Shown here: one piece after another, positions 7,572 through 20,451 of the stretch
Layout of the letters: each line of letters begins with the position of its first letter
Position numbering within the stretch: the first letter of the stretch is position 1
NCBI GenBank assembly: GCA_947259955.1
Contig: CAMYOI010000005.1
Location: forward strand, 1 to 32,264
Direction of reading: 5' to 3'
Length of the DNA: 32,264 nucleotides
DNA from: an uncultured Gammaproteobacteria bacterium
GTDB taxonomy: Bacteria; Pseudomonadota; Gammaproteobacteria; Arenicellales; JAANXG01
Made by a program: the position numbers and the translations under genes
The notes under the pieces: model-generated
Told to the model about the DNA's origin: nothing
The model's database searches: none
The model's input: only the letters and a program-made list of their open reading frames with translations

Positions 7572-10500
7572 TGACCGCTCAGTTCGTCCACCTGCACCTC
7601 CACTCGGAGTATTCCCTGTCCAACAGCACGGTTCGCGTGCGGGATGCGATAGCCGCGGCACGAAAATTCGGAATGCCTGCCATGGGGTTGACCGACCAGG
7701 CCAATATCTACGGCGTGGTGAAATTCTACAGGGCCGCGCTGTCAGCGGGCATCAAACCGATCATCGGAGCGGATGTGTGGATACATAATGAGCAGAAATC
7801 GAACGCGCCGACCCGGCTGTCCCTGCTCGTAAAGGATCAGTCGGGATACAAGAACCTGTGCCGCCTGCTGACACGGGCATATCGCTCGGAACAGCACAAT
7901 GGTAAAGCCTGCATCAGAAAGCCATGGTTCAGGGAGCACGGCAAAGGGTTGATCGCGCTATCGGGTGCGCAGGAGGGTGACCTCGGAATCGCTTTGCTTC
8001 AGGCAACCACGGATCGGGTGAATCAGCTGATCGATGATTATTCCGAGTACTTTGGAGACAAGTTTTACATCGAGTTGAGGCGCGTCGGGAAACCGTATGA
8101 GGAGGACTACTTAGCTGAGGCCACGTCGCTTGCGGCATTGAAGGGCGTGCCGGTTGTGGCAACGAATGATGTCAATTTCCTCCATCGTGAAGATTTCCAG
8201 ATTCATGAAATCCGTGTCTGTATTCACGAGGGAAGAATACTGAGCGATAACAGAAGACCGCGAAATTTCACGGAGCAGCAATTTTTCAGGTCGCCGCAGG
8301 AAATGTCGGAACTTTTCCGCGACATCCCGGAGGCAATCCAGAACACCGGCGAAATAGCGAAACGCTGCAACTACATGATGAATTTGGGAGATTATTTTTT
8401 GCCCAGGTTCAAAGTAGCCTCGTCCACCACGGTAGATGCAACCCTCGAGGAGCAGGCCCGGCAAGGCCTGCGAATGAAATTTGAAGCACATGAGCAACGA
8501 TTGAATGACGCGGAAGCATATCAACGGCGTCTGCAAGAGGAAATCGACATCGTTACGAGTATGGGTTTTTCCGGGTATTTTCTTATCGTTGCCGATTTCA
8601 TCAACTGGGCGAAGCAAAAAGATATTCCGGTTGGGCCCGGCAGGGGATCGGGGGCCGGGTCACTGGTAGCCTGGTCACTCGGAATCACGGAGCTGGATCC
8701 CATTGAACACGGTTTACTGTTCGAACGCTTCCTCAATCCCGAACGGGTTTCGTTGCCGGATTTCGACATCGATTTCTGCATGGAGGGGCGCGACAGGGTG
8801 ATCGAGTACGTGACGCGGAAATACGGCCGCGACAAGGTTTCGCAGATCGTTACTCATGGCACCATGGCCGCGAGAGCGGTGGTGAGGGATGTCGGCCGGG
8901 TGCTCGGCATGCCGTACGGCTTCGTCGATCAGATCGCAAAGCTCATCCCGTTCGAAGTGGGCATGACACTCGACAAGGCGCTGAAGCAGGAGGAATTGCT
9001 GGCCGAGCGCTATGAAAAGGAGGAGGAACTCAGGGAGATGGTGGATATCGCTCGCGGCCTCGAAGGCCTTGCCCGAAACGTCGGAAAGCACGCCGGTGGC
9101 GTCGTCATCGCCCCGTCGGAACTAACCGACTTTGCCGCCCTGTACTGCGAACAGGGCAGCGACCAGATGGTGACGCAGTTCGACAAGGACGACCTCGAGG
9201 CGGTGGGACTGGTCAAATTCGATTTTCTCGGGCTGCGAACACTGACCATAATCGACCGGGCGGTAAAGGCCATAAACGACAGTGACGTTGGCAGCGAGCA
9301 CGGCATGGTCTCGCTGAAGGAATTGCCGGCGGACGATCCCCCGACTTTTGATCTGCTGAAGAGATGCCAGACCACGGCTTTGTTCCAGCTCGAATCAAGG
9401 GGCATGAAAGACCTGATCCAGCGCATGCAACCAGATTGTTTCGATGATCTGGTCGCGCTGGTCGCACTGTACCGTCCGGGTCCGCTGCAATCCGGCATGG
9501 TCGACGATTTCATCGATTGCAAGTACGGCCGGGCGACGATTAAATACGCCCACCCACTGTTGGAGCCCATACTGAAACCAACCTATGGAGTCATTCTATA
9601 TCAAGAGCAGGTAATGGAAATCGCAAGGGCGCTGGCGGGATATTCGCTGGGCTCGGCGGATTTGCTCAGAAGCGCAATGGGCAAGAAGAACGAGAGGAAA
9701 ATGGCCACTCAAAGGGAAGTTTTCGTGGACGGATCGGTAAAGAACGATATTGCCGAGAAGACGGCGACACATATTTTCGATTTGATGGAAAAGTTTGCCG
9801 GGTACGGATTCAATAAGTCGCATTCAGCAGCCTATGCGGTAATCACTTACCAGACGGCATGGCTCAAGGCGCACTATCCGGCCCACTTCATGGCCGCCTC
9901 ATTATCCGCGGATATGGAGAACACCGACCGGGTGGTTACGCTCATTGCCGAATGCCGGGATATGGGGCTCGAAATCGAGGAGCCCAACATAAATACCTGT
10001 CGATACGATTTTAAGGCGACGGGTGACGGCAGTATCACCTACGGTCTCGGCGCCATTAAAGGGCTTGGCTTTGCCGTTATCGAGGCCCTGATCCATGCAA
10101 GAAACGAAAAGGGAAAATTCACTGATTTGTTTGATATGTGTACACGCGTTGATACGAAGCGCATCAACAAAAGAGCGCTTGAATCGCTTGTTCAGGCCGG
10201 CGCGCTGGACGATCTTGGAACACACCGCGCGAGTCTCATGGCAACGCTGCCGCTTGCACTGGATCTCGCCGAGCAGAAATTCCAGAATAGAAGGGTGGGT
10301 CAGTCGGATCTGTTCGGGATCGAGGCCTCCCATGAAACCGCGGCCAGATATGCGGAGACCGAGGAATGGAGTGAAGAACAAATCCTGAATGCGGAAAAAG
10401 ACACGCTTGGGCTGTACCTTAGCGGCCACCCCATCGACGGTTTCCGCGAAGATCTTGATCAGATCATTCATGCCAGACTGGCCGACCTGAATCCGGATCG

Positions 10501-11059
10501 CGACCGGGCGCTCGTGGTGGCTGGCCTCGTCGTCGCTATGCGCATTATGAATACCCGCCGAGGCGGAAGGATGGCTTTTGTTACGCTGGATGACCAGACC
10601 GCGAGGCTCGAGCTGGCGGTTTTTTCGGAACTATTCTCCCGGCACCGGGATGTGATCAGGAAAGACAGCCTGCTCGTTGTCTACGGGCAGGTCAGCGTGG
10701 ACGAATATACCGGCGGATACAAAATGGCGGCGGAATCCGTTTACAGCCTCGAACAGGCAAGAGAAGCATTTGCCGATACGCTGATACTCTCTATCAGCAG
10801 GTCATCCGCGGATTTGGCTGTGATCGACAGCTTGGCGGACTTGCTGAAACGAGCATCGGGAGGGGACTGCAAGGTAATGTTGCAGTATGCTACCAACAAC
10901 GAGGAAGGCCGGTTCGAGATAAATGATGGAGCACGGATCCGACTGGATGGAGGATTGCTGGCGTCGCTGCGCGAGTTGGTGGGTGATGACTGCGTAATGG
11001 TTTCGTATCGCAAGACACCGTTAGCGTCAACAGATGGAAGTATAGAATCAGCAGCTTGA
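7571..11059 (+). CDS. dnaE: DNA polymerase III alpha subunit
   Basis: This is the catalytic subunit of the replicative polymerase. The open frame extends back to 7502 inside rnhB, but the GTG at 7571 overlaps the rnhB stop by one base and gives VTAQFVHLHLHSEYS, matching the family start and a 1162-residue length (E. coli 1160). An N-terminal PHP domain is followed by the palm, with catalytic acids in PDFDIDFC (Asp397, Asp399) and VKFDFLG (Asp551), equivalent to E. coli 401/403/555. A helix-hairpin-helix region and an OB fold (about residues 985-1060) follow. This is the DnaE1 housekeeping type. Confidence 0.98.
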   Translation: MTAQFVHLHLHSEYSLSNSTVRVRDAIAAARKFGMPAMGLTDQANIYGVVKFYRAALSAGIKPIIGADVWIHNEQKSNAPTRLSLLVKDQSGYKNLCRLLTRAYRSEQHNGKACIRKPWFREHGKGLIALSGAQEGDLGIALLQATTDRVNQLIDDYSEYFGDKFYIELRRVGKPYEEDYLAEATSLAALKGVPVVATNDVNFLHREDFQIHEIRVCIHEGRILSDNRRPRNFTEQQFFRSPQEMSELFRDIPEAIQNTGEIAKRCNYMMNLGDYFLPRFKVASSTTVDATLEEQARQGLRMKFEAHEQRLNDAEAYQRRLQEEIDIVTSMGFSGYFLIVADFINWAKQKDIPVGPGRGSGAGSLVAWSLGITELDPIEHGLLFERFLNPERVSLPDFDIDFCMEGRDRVIEYVTRKYGRDKVSQIVTHGTMAARAVVRDVGRVLGMPYGFVDQIAKLIPFEVGMTLDKALKQEELLAERYEKEEELREMVDIARGLEGLARNVGKHAGGVVIAPSELTDFAALYCEQGSDQMVTQFDKDDLEAVGLVKFDFLGLRTLTIIDRAVKAINDSDVGSEHGMVSLKELPADDPPTFDLLKRCQTTALFQLESRGMKDLIQRMQPDCFDDLVALVALYRPGPLQSGMVDDFIDCKYGRATIKYAHPLLEPILKPTYGVILYQEQVMEIARALAGYSLGSADLLRSAMGKKNERKMATQREVFVDGSVKNDIAEKTATHIFDLMEKFAGYGFNKSHSAAYAVITYQTAWLKAHYPAHFMAASLSADMENTDRVVTLIAECRDMGLEIEEPNINTCRYDFKATGDGSITYGLGAIKGLGFAVIEALIHARNEKGKFTDLFDMCTRVDTKRINKRALESLVQAGALDDLGTHRASLMATLPLALDLAEQKFQNRRVGQSDLFGIEASHETAARYAETEEWSEEQILNAEKDTLGLYLSGHPIDGFREDLDQIIHARLADLNPDRDRALVVAGLVVAMRIMNTRRGGRMAFVTLDDQTARLELAVFSELFSRHRDVIRKDSLLVVYGQVSVDEYTGGYKMAAESVYSLEQAREAFADTLILSISRSSADLAVIDSLADLLKRASGGDCKVMLQYATNNEEGRFEINDGARIRLDGGLLASLRELVGDDCVMVSYRKTPLASTDGSIESAA

Positions 11060-11113
11060 TGCTGATGAAAAATCAGGACTATTGTACGGCACGATAATGG
11101 GACGGTAAAAAAT

Positions 11114-12073
11114 GTGAATCTTAATTTCCTTGATTTTGAACAACCCATTGCTGAACTCGAGGCAAAGATCGAAGAACTTAAGCTTGTAGGTTCGGAAGGG
11201 GGGGTAAATATTTCAGATGAGATCGCACGCCTGCAGAAAAAAAGCACGAAGCTGACCGAATCGATATTCAGCTCACTAACGTCCTGGCAGATCTCTCGGC
11301 TGTCCCGTCATCCTCAGCGGCCCTACACTTTGGACTACATAGAAAGAATATTCGATCATTTCCATGAACTGCACGGGGACCGAATGTTTGGGGACGATCA
11401 TGCGATCGTCGGCGGATTGGCGCGTCTGGGTGCACGATCCGTGGTGGTGGTCGGACATCAAAAAGGGCGAGACACCAATGAAAAGGTTTTCAGAAACTTC
11501 GGAATGCCCAGGCCGGAAGGATACCGCAAAGCGCTGCGCCTGATGCGTATGGCAGAAAAATTCTGTATGCCCATCGTAGCATTGATCGATACTCCGGGCG
11601 CATATCCCGGCGTTGGCGCCGAAGAACGCGGACAAAGCGAAGCGATCGCCCGTAACCTATTCGTTATGGCGGAGCTCTCGATACCGGTCGTTGCCGTTGT
11701 CATCGGGGAAGGCGGGTCCGGAGGCGCGTTGGCGATCGGTGTAAGCGATCGATTGTTGATGCTGGAGTTCGCTACTTATTCGGTGATTTCGCCGGAGGGA
11801 TGTGCTTCGATTCTCTGGAAGAGCGCGGACAAGGCGGCGGACGCGGCCGAGGCCATGGGAATGACGTCTAAAAAACTACACCAATTGGGATTGATCGACG
11901 AGATCATTTCGGAGCCGCTCGGCGGCGCGCATCGAAACCCGGAAGCGATATCGGAAATACTGAAAAGCGCTGTTGTGAGAAACCTCGACATCCTTTGCTC
12001 GAAGCCGGTCGAAGAGTTGCTCGAAGAACGCCAGTCACGCCTGATGCAATACGGTAACTACGCGACAGGGTGA
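11114..12073 (+). CDS. accA: Acetyl-CoA carboxylase carboxyltransferase, alpha subunit
   Basis: AccA pairs with AccD to transfer carboxyl from biotin on AccB to acetyl-CoA, the committed step of fatty-acid synthesis. The 319-residue protein starts [19 protein letters not shown], the usual AccA N-terminus, which fixes the GTG at 11114 as the start. The oxyanion-hole region with [12 protein letters not shown] is present. An ATG one frame over (11112-11114) is followed at once by TGA, so the GTG start is overlapped by a start-stop AUGUGA. A GATAAT hexamer 20 bp upstream could be a -10 box, but no -35 accompanies it. Confidence 0.97.
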   Translation: MNLNFLDFEQPIAELEAKIEELKLVGSEGGVNISDEIARLQKKSTKLTESIFSSLTSWQISRLSRHPQRPYTLDYIERIFDHFHELHGDRMFGDDHAIVGGLARLGARSVVVVGHQKGRDTNEKVFRNFGMPRPEGYRKALRLMRMAEKFCMPIVALIDTPGAYPGVGAEERGQSEAIARNLFVMAELSIPVVAVVIGEGGSGGALAIGVSDRLLMLEFATYSVISPEGCASILWKSADKAADAAEAMGMTSKKLHQLGLIDEIISEPLGGAHRNPEAISEILKSAVVRNLDILCSKPVEELLEERQSRLMQYGNYATG

Positions 12074-12109
12074 GCCGTTTCCATCGATGGGGTTAGACAT
12101 GTCAACGGA

Positions 12110-12183
12110 GTCAGACGCGATTGATTCGTTTGATTCTGCAATAGGGCATGGTCTCTGCTGCGAAATAATCAATCTTGTCTGAC
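12110..12183. repeat. Long imperfect inverted repeat in the accA-tilS gap
   Basis: The arms 12110-12126 and 12167-12183 are complementary at 15 of 17 positions (GTCAGAC-nn-GATTGATT against its reverse complement) around a 40-base loop. It fills most of the 120-bp gap and ends about 10 bp before the tilS ATG. In RNA it would form a long stem able to affect tilS translation or stop accA transcription. No T-run follows, so an ordinary terminator is unlikely. It could also be a small mobile-repeat relic. Confidence 0.65.
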
Positions 12184-12193
12184 CCAATTGTTC

Positions 12194-16157
<3,964 letters not shown>

Positions 16158-16208
16158 CCCGCATTTCTTGCCAGGCGAATTTGACTTCCTGCGAAGAACT
16201 TGACAATG

Positions 16209-16416
16209 CTAGTGTAATGTTTCACAAGTGGTTATCTGTTTTGATACCAGGCGGGTGTAAATAGTGTGTTTTACTGGATTGTTTCTCTGCGCTCGCAATG
16301 ACTGCGGTTGTCATCGCGAGGCGCTTAGCGACGTAGCGATCCAGTCAAAATCTGTACTCCGCGGGATACAATCGACTCAATACAAATGCAAAGCTATTTT
16401 TGAAACATTACACTAG
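16209..16416. mobile_element. MITE-like element with perfect 16-bp terminal inverted repeats
   Basis: CTAGTGTAATGTTTCA at 16209-16224 is exactly reverse-complemented at 16401-16416, bounding 208 bp with no usable reading frame. A TA dinucleotide sits at each end inside CTAG, which fits insertion at TA as seen for IS630/Tc1-mariner-type elements. An imperfect palindrome (16269-16350) lies inside. The element occupies the 481-bp kdsA-eno gap. The bases before it (16158-16208) show nothing I can name. No transposase is present in the window, so it would be non-autonomous. The family cannot be named from sequence alone. Confidence 0.7.
16269..16350. repeat. Internal palindromic repeat nested in the MITE-like element
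   Basis: The left arm begins ACTGGATTG and ends GCTCGCAATGAC. The right arm begins GTCATCGCGAGGCGC and ends GCGATCCAGT. They pair along about 30 bases with small bulges around a TGCGGTT loop. The composition resembles, from memory, the common intergenic palindromes reading GTCATTGCGAGG...GCAATCCA seen in many bacterial genomes. As RNA it would form a strong hairpin. Confidence 0.65.
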
Positions 16417-16422
16417 GTTATT

Positions 16423-16451
16423 TTGCTTCGACTGTAAAAATGGTCTGTATT
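16423..16451 (+). promoter_or_regulatory. Weak candidate sigma-70 promoter upstream of eno
   Basis: TTGCTT (16423-16428) and TGTATT (16446-16451) are spaced by 17 bases. They lie just outside the right end of the MITE-like element and about 190 bp before eno. Matches to consensus are modest (3 of 6 and 4 of 6). The rest of the gap up to 16638 shows no clearer promoter. Confidence 0.25.
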
Positions 16452-16575
16452 GACGACGCCCATCCCGACGCTGGCGGGTCCAGGCCCCGCTGTAAGGGTT
16501 TACGATGCTGGTCGGCCGCCCCCGGCCTTGGCGCAATCCACAGGTCAGAGCCGCCAAACCGGCAAAAGTTGCTAG

Positions 16576-17937
<1,362 letters not shown>

Positions 17938-17987
17938 CTAATATACAAAACCTAATGCATTTCAATCTGTCAAGCATCGGAGGCGGG

Positions 17988-18296
17988 ATGCGCGCCATTC
18001 TGGCGTCGCTAGCCCTGATGTTTCTGGCACTCCAGTACACGGTTTGGCTGGGTGATTTTGGCTACGTTCGTCTGACGGCGCTGGAGGCTGCCGTTATGGT
18101 GCAGGAAGACACCAATGCGGCACTCGAAAAACGAAATCAGCGCCTGAGGGCGGACGTGATCGACCTCAAACGGGGTACCGATGCTCTGGAAGAGCGGGCC
18201 AGAGTCCAACTCGGTATGATCAAGGAAGGCGAGGTGTTTTTTCAGGTCATCGAGCCGATGCAGGAAGGCTCCGTCGTCCAGCCCATATTGCCGTAG
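17988..18296 (+). CDS. ftsB: FtsB, cell division septum protein
   Basis: FtsB is a small bitopic inner-membrane protein that forms the FtsQLB complex in the divisome. I chose ATG 17988 because it has a GGAGG four bases upstream and gives MRAILASLALMFLALQYTVW, the expected short N-terminus and membrane helix. The open frame reaches back to an ATG at 17955 without a ribosome site. A coiled coil spans about residues 30-70, ending in the family's ALEERARVQLGMIKEGEVFF segment. It is 102 residues long. It converges on ygfZ, and a T7 run lies between them, but I see no strong hairpin. Confidence 0.93.
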   Translation: MRAILASLALMFLALQYTVWLGDFGYVRLTALEAAVMVQEDTNAALEKRNQRLRADVIDLKRGTDALEERARVQLGMIKEGEVFFQVIEPMQEGSVVQPILP

Positions 18297-18319
18297 GCCG
18301 CGCCGCTTTTTTTCCTTCG

Positions 18320-19357
18320 TTACTTGCCGGAGGCAGCATCGTCCAGGGTGTATGGCATATCCAACAGCTCAACGTGTGCGCCCGATCTTTCGTTCAGCCT
18401 GAGCTCGCCGCCTTCAAGGTATTCGATACGTACCGTGGTCAGGATATCGTAACCTCGATCTGCGGGCACGGCGTTGACCAGCATGCCGATGCTCTGATCC
18501 TTGTCGGATGCGTAGAGCCTATCGCCCGGAGCCGGTAGCGAATCAGCGTCCACTCTCGCGCGGACCATACGGTATTTGGGCTTTCCCAGATATTGCATGC
18601 GGGCGACGATCTCCTGCCCCGGATAACAGCCCTTGTGGAAATCGACGGCCTTTACAAGGTCCATATTCAGGCTGTGCGGAACGAATTTCTCTGTCGTTTG
18701 TTCGAAGATTACGGGCTGGCATTGTTCGACATCTAATGATGCCCATGCCCAGCTGCCTGCCCTGGGCCACGCGCCGAACAGTTCGTGTCGCAAAGGGTCC
18801 AGAGAAGCCGGTGGGCCGATGACCTGATAACGCTCCGGTGTGGCCGGGGTATGGCAGATTATGGTGACTCCCGCTGTCGCCAAGACTCCGTCCGCCTGTT
18901 CAGGAACACCGCCGGTCAATTCCGCCAGGGCCCGGCCGCATTCGCTTCCGACCACCCCCATACTCTCGATGTCATTGCTGTATTCCAATTCGACCTTGGC
19001 ACGCAGAACGAAACGTCGCAGTGTCTCGAGCGAGGAGGGCAGAACGGACTTATTTGCCTGCAGCAGAACTTTGCCGTCGTCGAGGTGCGCCCGGAATATA
19101 CAAACCACTCTGCCTTTGGGTGTGCAATAGCCGGTAAGTTGTGAGTCACCGCCCCCGAGGTTTTGCAGATCGTTGGTTAGTTGGCCGTGCAGGAAAGAAA
19201 TCGCGTCAGGTCCCGCCGCGATGGCAAATCCAAGGTGCGAAAGATCGCAAATGAATCTTTCTTGACGCTGGATGCCGTTCTCCGCGACTTCAGAGCCAAA
19301 ATAACTGTATCCCGTGGGCCCGAATCCCAGACCGTCGTGAAGCGAATTTTCTTTCAC
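18320..19357 (-). CDS. ygfZ: YgfZ, folate-binding iron-sulfur cluster maintenance protein
   Basis: YgfZ (IBA57-related, aminomethyltransferase-like fold) helps assemble or repair certain Fe-S enzymes using tetrahydrofolate. The 345-residue protein has the diagnostic KGCYPGQE motif in DFHKGCYPGQEIVARMQYLG (cysteine conserved) and the N-terminal FLHGQLTNDL segment. Its start is GTG at 19357. It is divergent from the small SDHAF4-like gene and the sdh operon, whose SdhB subunit carries Fe-S clusters. In Pseudomonas, ygfZ is also near sdhE and nadB. Confidence 0.93.
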   Translation of the reverse strand: MKENSLHDGLGFGPTGYSYFGSEVAENGIQRQERFICDLSHLGFAIAAGPDAISFLHGQLTNDLQNLGGGDSQLTGYCTPKGRVVCIFRAHLDDGKVLLQANKSVLPSSLETLRRFVLRAKVELEYSNDIESMGVVGSECGRALAELTGGVPEQADGVLATAGVTIICHTPATPERYQVIGPPASLDPLRHELFGAWPRAGSWAWASLDVEQCQPVIFEQTTEKFVPHSLNMDLVKAVDFHKGCYPGQEIVARMQYLGKPKYRMVRARVDADSLPAPGDRLYASDKDQSIGMLVNAVPADRGYDILTTVRIEYLEGGELRLNERSGAHVELLDMPYTLDDAASGK

Positions 19358-19448
19358 GCCGCACCCCGCACATAGTCCGTTTGAATCATTCGCAGCTTGT
19401 TTTTCAAAACGTTACAGTACAGAATACAAGTTTTTATTGCACCGCACA

Positions 19449-19613
19449 ATGATGAAGAAAAGGCTTAAAAATCGAACCGGCGAGGCGCCACCCCCCATGC
19501 AACCCAAGCGGGACTCAAAAATTGGGCGCCAGAAGGAAACCGGCGGGCCCTCGGGCCCAGAACCTACCCGTTACGGCGACTGGGAGCGCAAAGGTCGTTG
19601 TATTGATTTTTGA
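19449..19613 (+). CDS. Small DUF1674 / SDHAF4-like succinate dehydrogenase assembly factor
   Basis: This 54-codon frame runs from ATG 19449 (or 19452) to TGA 19611. Its C-terminus reads GPEPTRYGDWERKGRCIDF, the hallmark of DUF1674, the bacterial counterpart of mitochondrial SDHAF4 (Sdh8), which binds the flavinylated SDH flavoprotein subunit and aids its assembly. The N-terminal half is basic, proline-rich and probably disordered (MMKKRLKNRTGEAPPP). It lies 67 bp before sdhC on the same strand, which supports the role. With no signal peptide it should act in the cytoplasm. Identification of the family is strong; its function in this organism is inferred. No clear promoter is seen in the 91 bp upstream. 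Confidence 0.9.
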   Translation: MMKKRLKNRTGEAPPPMQPKRDSKIGRQKETGGPSGPEPTRYGDWERKGRCIDF

Positions 19614-19622
19614 AGGTGTTTT

Positions 19623-19646
19623 TCAACGAGTATGTCAACGAGTATG
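19623..19646 (+). repeat. Perfect 12-bp tandem duplication before sdhC
   Basis: TCAACGAGTATG occurs twice head to tail in the 67-bp leader between the SDHAF4-like gene and sdhC. It could be a regulator's paired site or a simple slippage duplication. Confidence 0.7.
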
Positions 19647-19680
19647 TTCTAGTGTCCTGTCGTAAGATCCATCCGAGAAA

Positions 19681-20070
19681 ATGACAAACAGACCCCTATC
19701 ACCTCACCTGCAGATCTACAGACCACAACTGACGTCTATATTGTCCGTCGCCCACCGGGCCTCGGGGATTTTCTTGAGCCTGGGTATTCCGTTTTTCGTT
19801 TACTGGCTCTGGTCACTAGAGTCTGGTCAAGAAGCGTATTCTCATGCCCGGGAATACCTAGGCTCCTTTATCGGGCGTGCGCTGCTGCTGCTCTGGTCTC
19901 TCGCGTTCTACTATCATTTGTGCAATGGAATCCGTCATCTGTTCTGGGATGTCGGCATGGGATTGGAACTGGATGACGCCTATCGCAGCGGCCGGGCGGT
20001 CATCGCCGCCGCGGTTGCGCTGACTCTTTTGACGTGGATAGCGGCATACATGGCAAGGGGGGCAGGCTGA
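19681..20070 (+). CDS. sdhC: Succinate dehydrogenase cytochrome b556 subunit
   Basis: SdhC is one of two membrane anchors of complex II and helps form the heme b and ubiquinone sites. The 129-residue protein has the RPLSPHLQIYR start, the SILSVAHRASG segment (quinone-site Ser and Arg) and YHLCNGIRHLFWD, in which His79 is the likely heme ligand. Three hydrophobic helices are visible. The stop overlaps the sdhD ATG (TGATG). Confidence 0.96.
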   Translation: MTNRPLSPHLQIYRPQLTSILSVAHRASGIFLSLGIPFFVYWLWSLESGQEAYSHAREYLGSFIGRALLLLWSLAFYYHLCNGIRHLFWDVGMGLELDDAYRSGRAVIAAAVALTLLTWIAAYMARGAG

Positions 20071-20450
20071 TGGCGCTCAAGACTCCGCTTGCACGCGTCC
20101 TGGGCCTTGGCTCGGCTAAATCGGGCGTCGATCACTGGTGGTGGCAGCGCATTACGTCAATCGCCCTGATCCCGTTGGGGATCTGGTTCGTCTGGTCTGT
20201 AATTTCGCTGGCCGGCTCGAGCCATGAGGTCGCGTCCGGGTGGCTGCAGTCCCCGCTAAATGCCGCTCTGTTCGTATCGTTTGTACTGGCGGTCTTCTGG
20301 CACGCCGCACTTGGTTTGCAGGTTGTCGTGGAAGACTACGTCCACACAGAGTGGTTAAAAATGGCTGTGCTTATTGCGATCAAACTGTTGGTCGCGTTGT
20401 TTTCGGTAATAGCGGTCCTTTTGGTTCTGCGAATTTTTCTGGGAGTCTAG
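20070..20450 (+). CDS. sdhD: Succinate dehydrogenase membrane anchor subunit
   Basis: SdhD is the second membrane anchor of complex II. I chose the ATG at 20070 overlapping the sdhC stop; the open frame extends back into sdhC at 20034. The 126-residue protein has the [14 protein letters not shown] start typical of the family, three membrane helices, and [15 protein letters not shown], carrying the heme His and the quinone-site Asp-Tyr pair. sdhA begins one base after its stop. Confidence 0.95.
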   Translation: MALKTPLARVLGLGSAKSGVDHWWWQRITSIALIPLGIWFVWSVISLAGSSHEVASGWLQSPLNAALFVSFVLAVFWHAALGLQVVVEDYVHTEWLKMAVLIAIKLLVALFSVIAVLLVLRIFLGV

Positions 20451-20451
20451 C

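Noticed and set aside
16195-16222. GAACTT after kdsA as a sigma-E promoter
   Set aside because: The -35 core is present, but at N16 the next bases are TGTTT, which does not match the -10, and part of it is the MITE end.
18297-18319. Bidirectional terminator between ftsB and ygfZ
   Set aside because: A T7 run is present, but the preceding bases form only a 3-bp stem.
19400-19665. A second MITE with ends near CAAAACGTTACAGTA and CTAGTGTCCTGTC
   Set aside because: Each partly resembles the 16-bp ends at 16209, but they are not reverse complements of each other and lie in the wrong order to bound an element.
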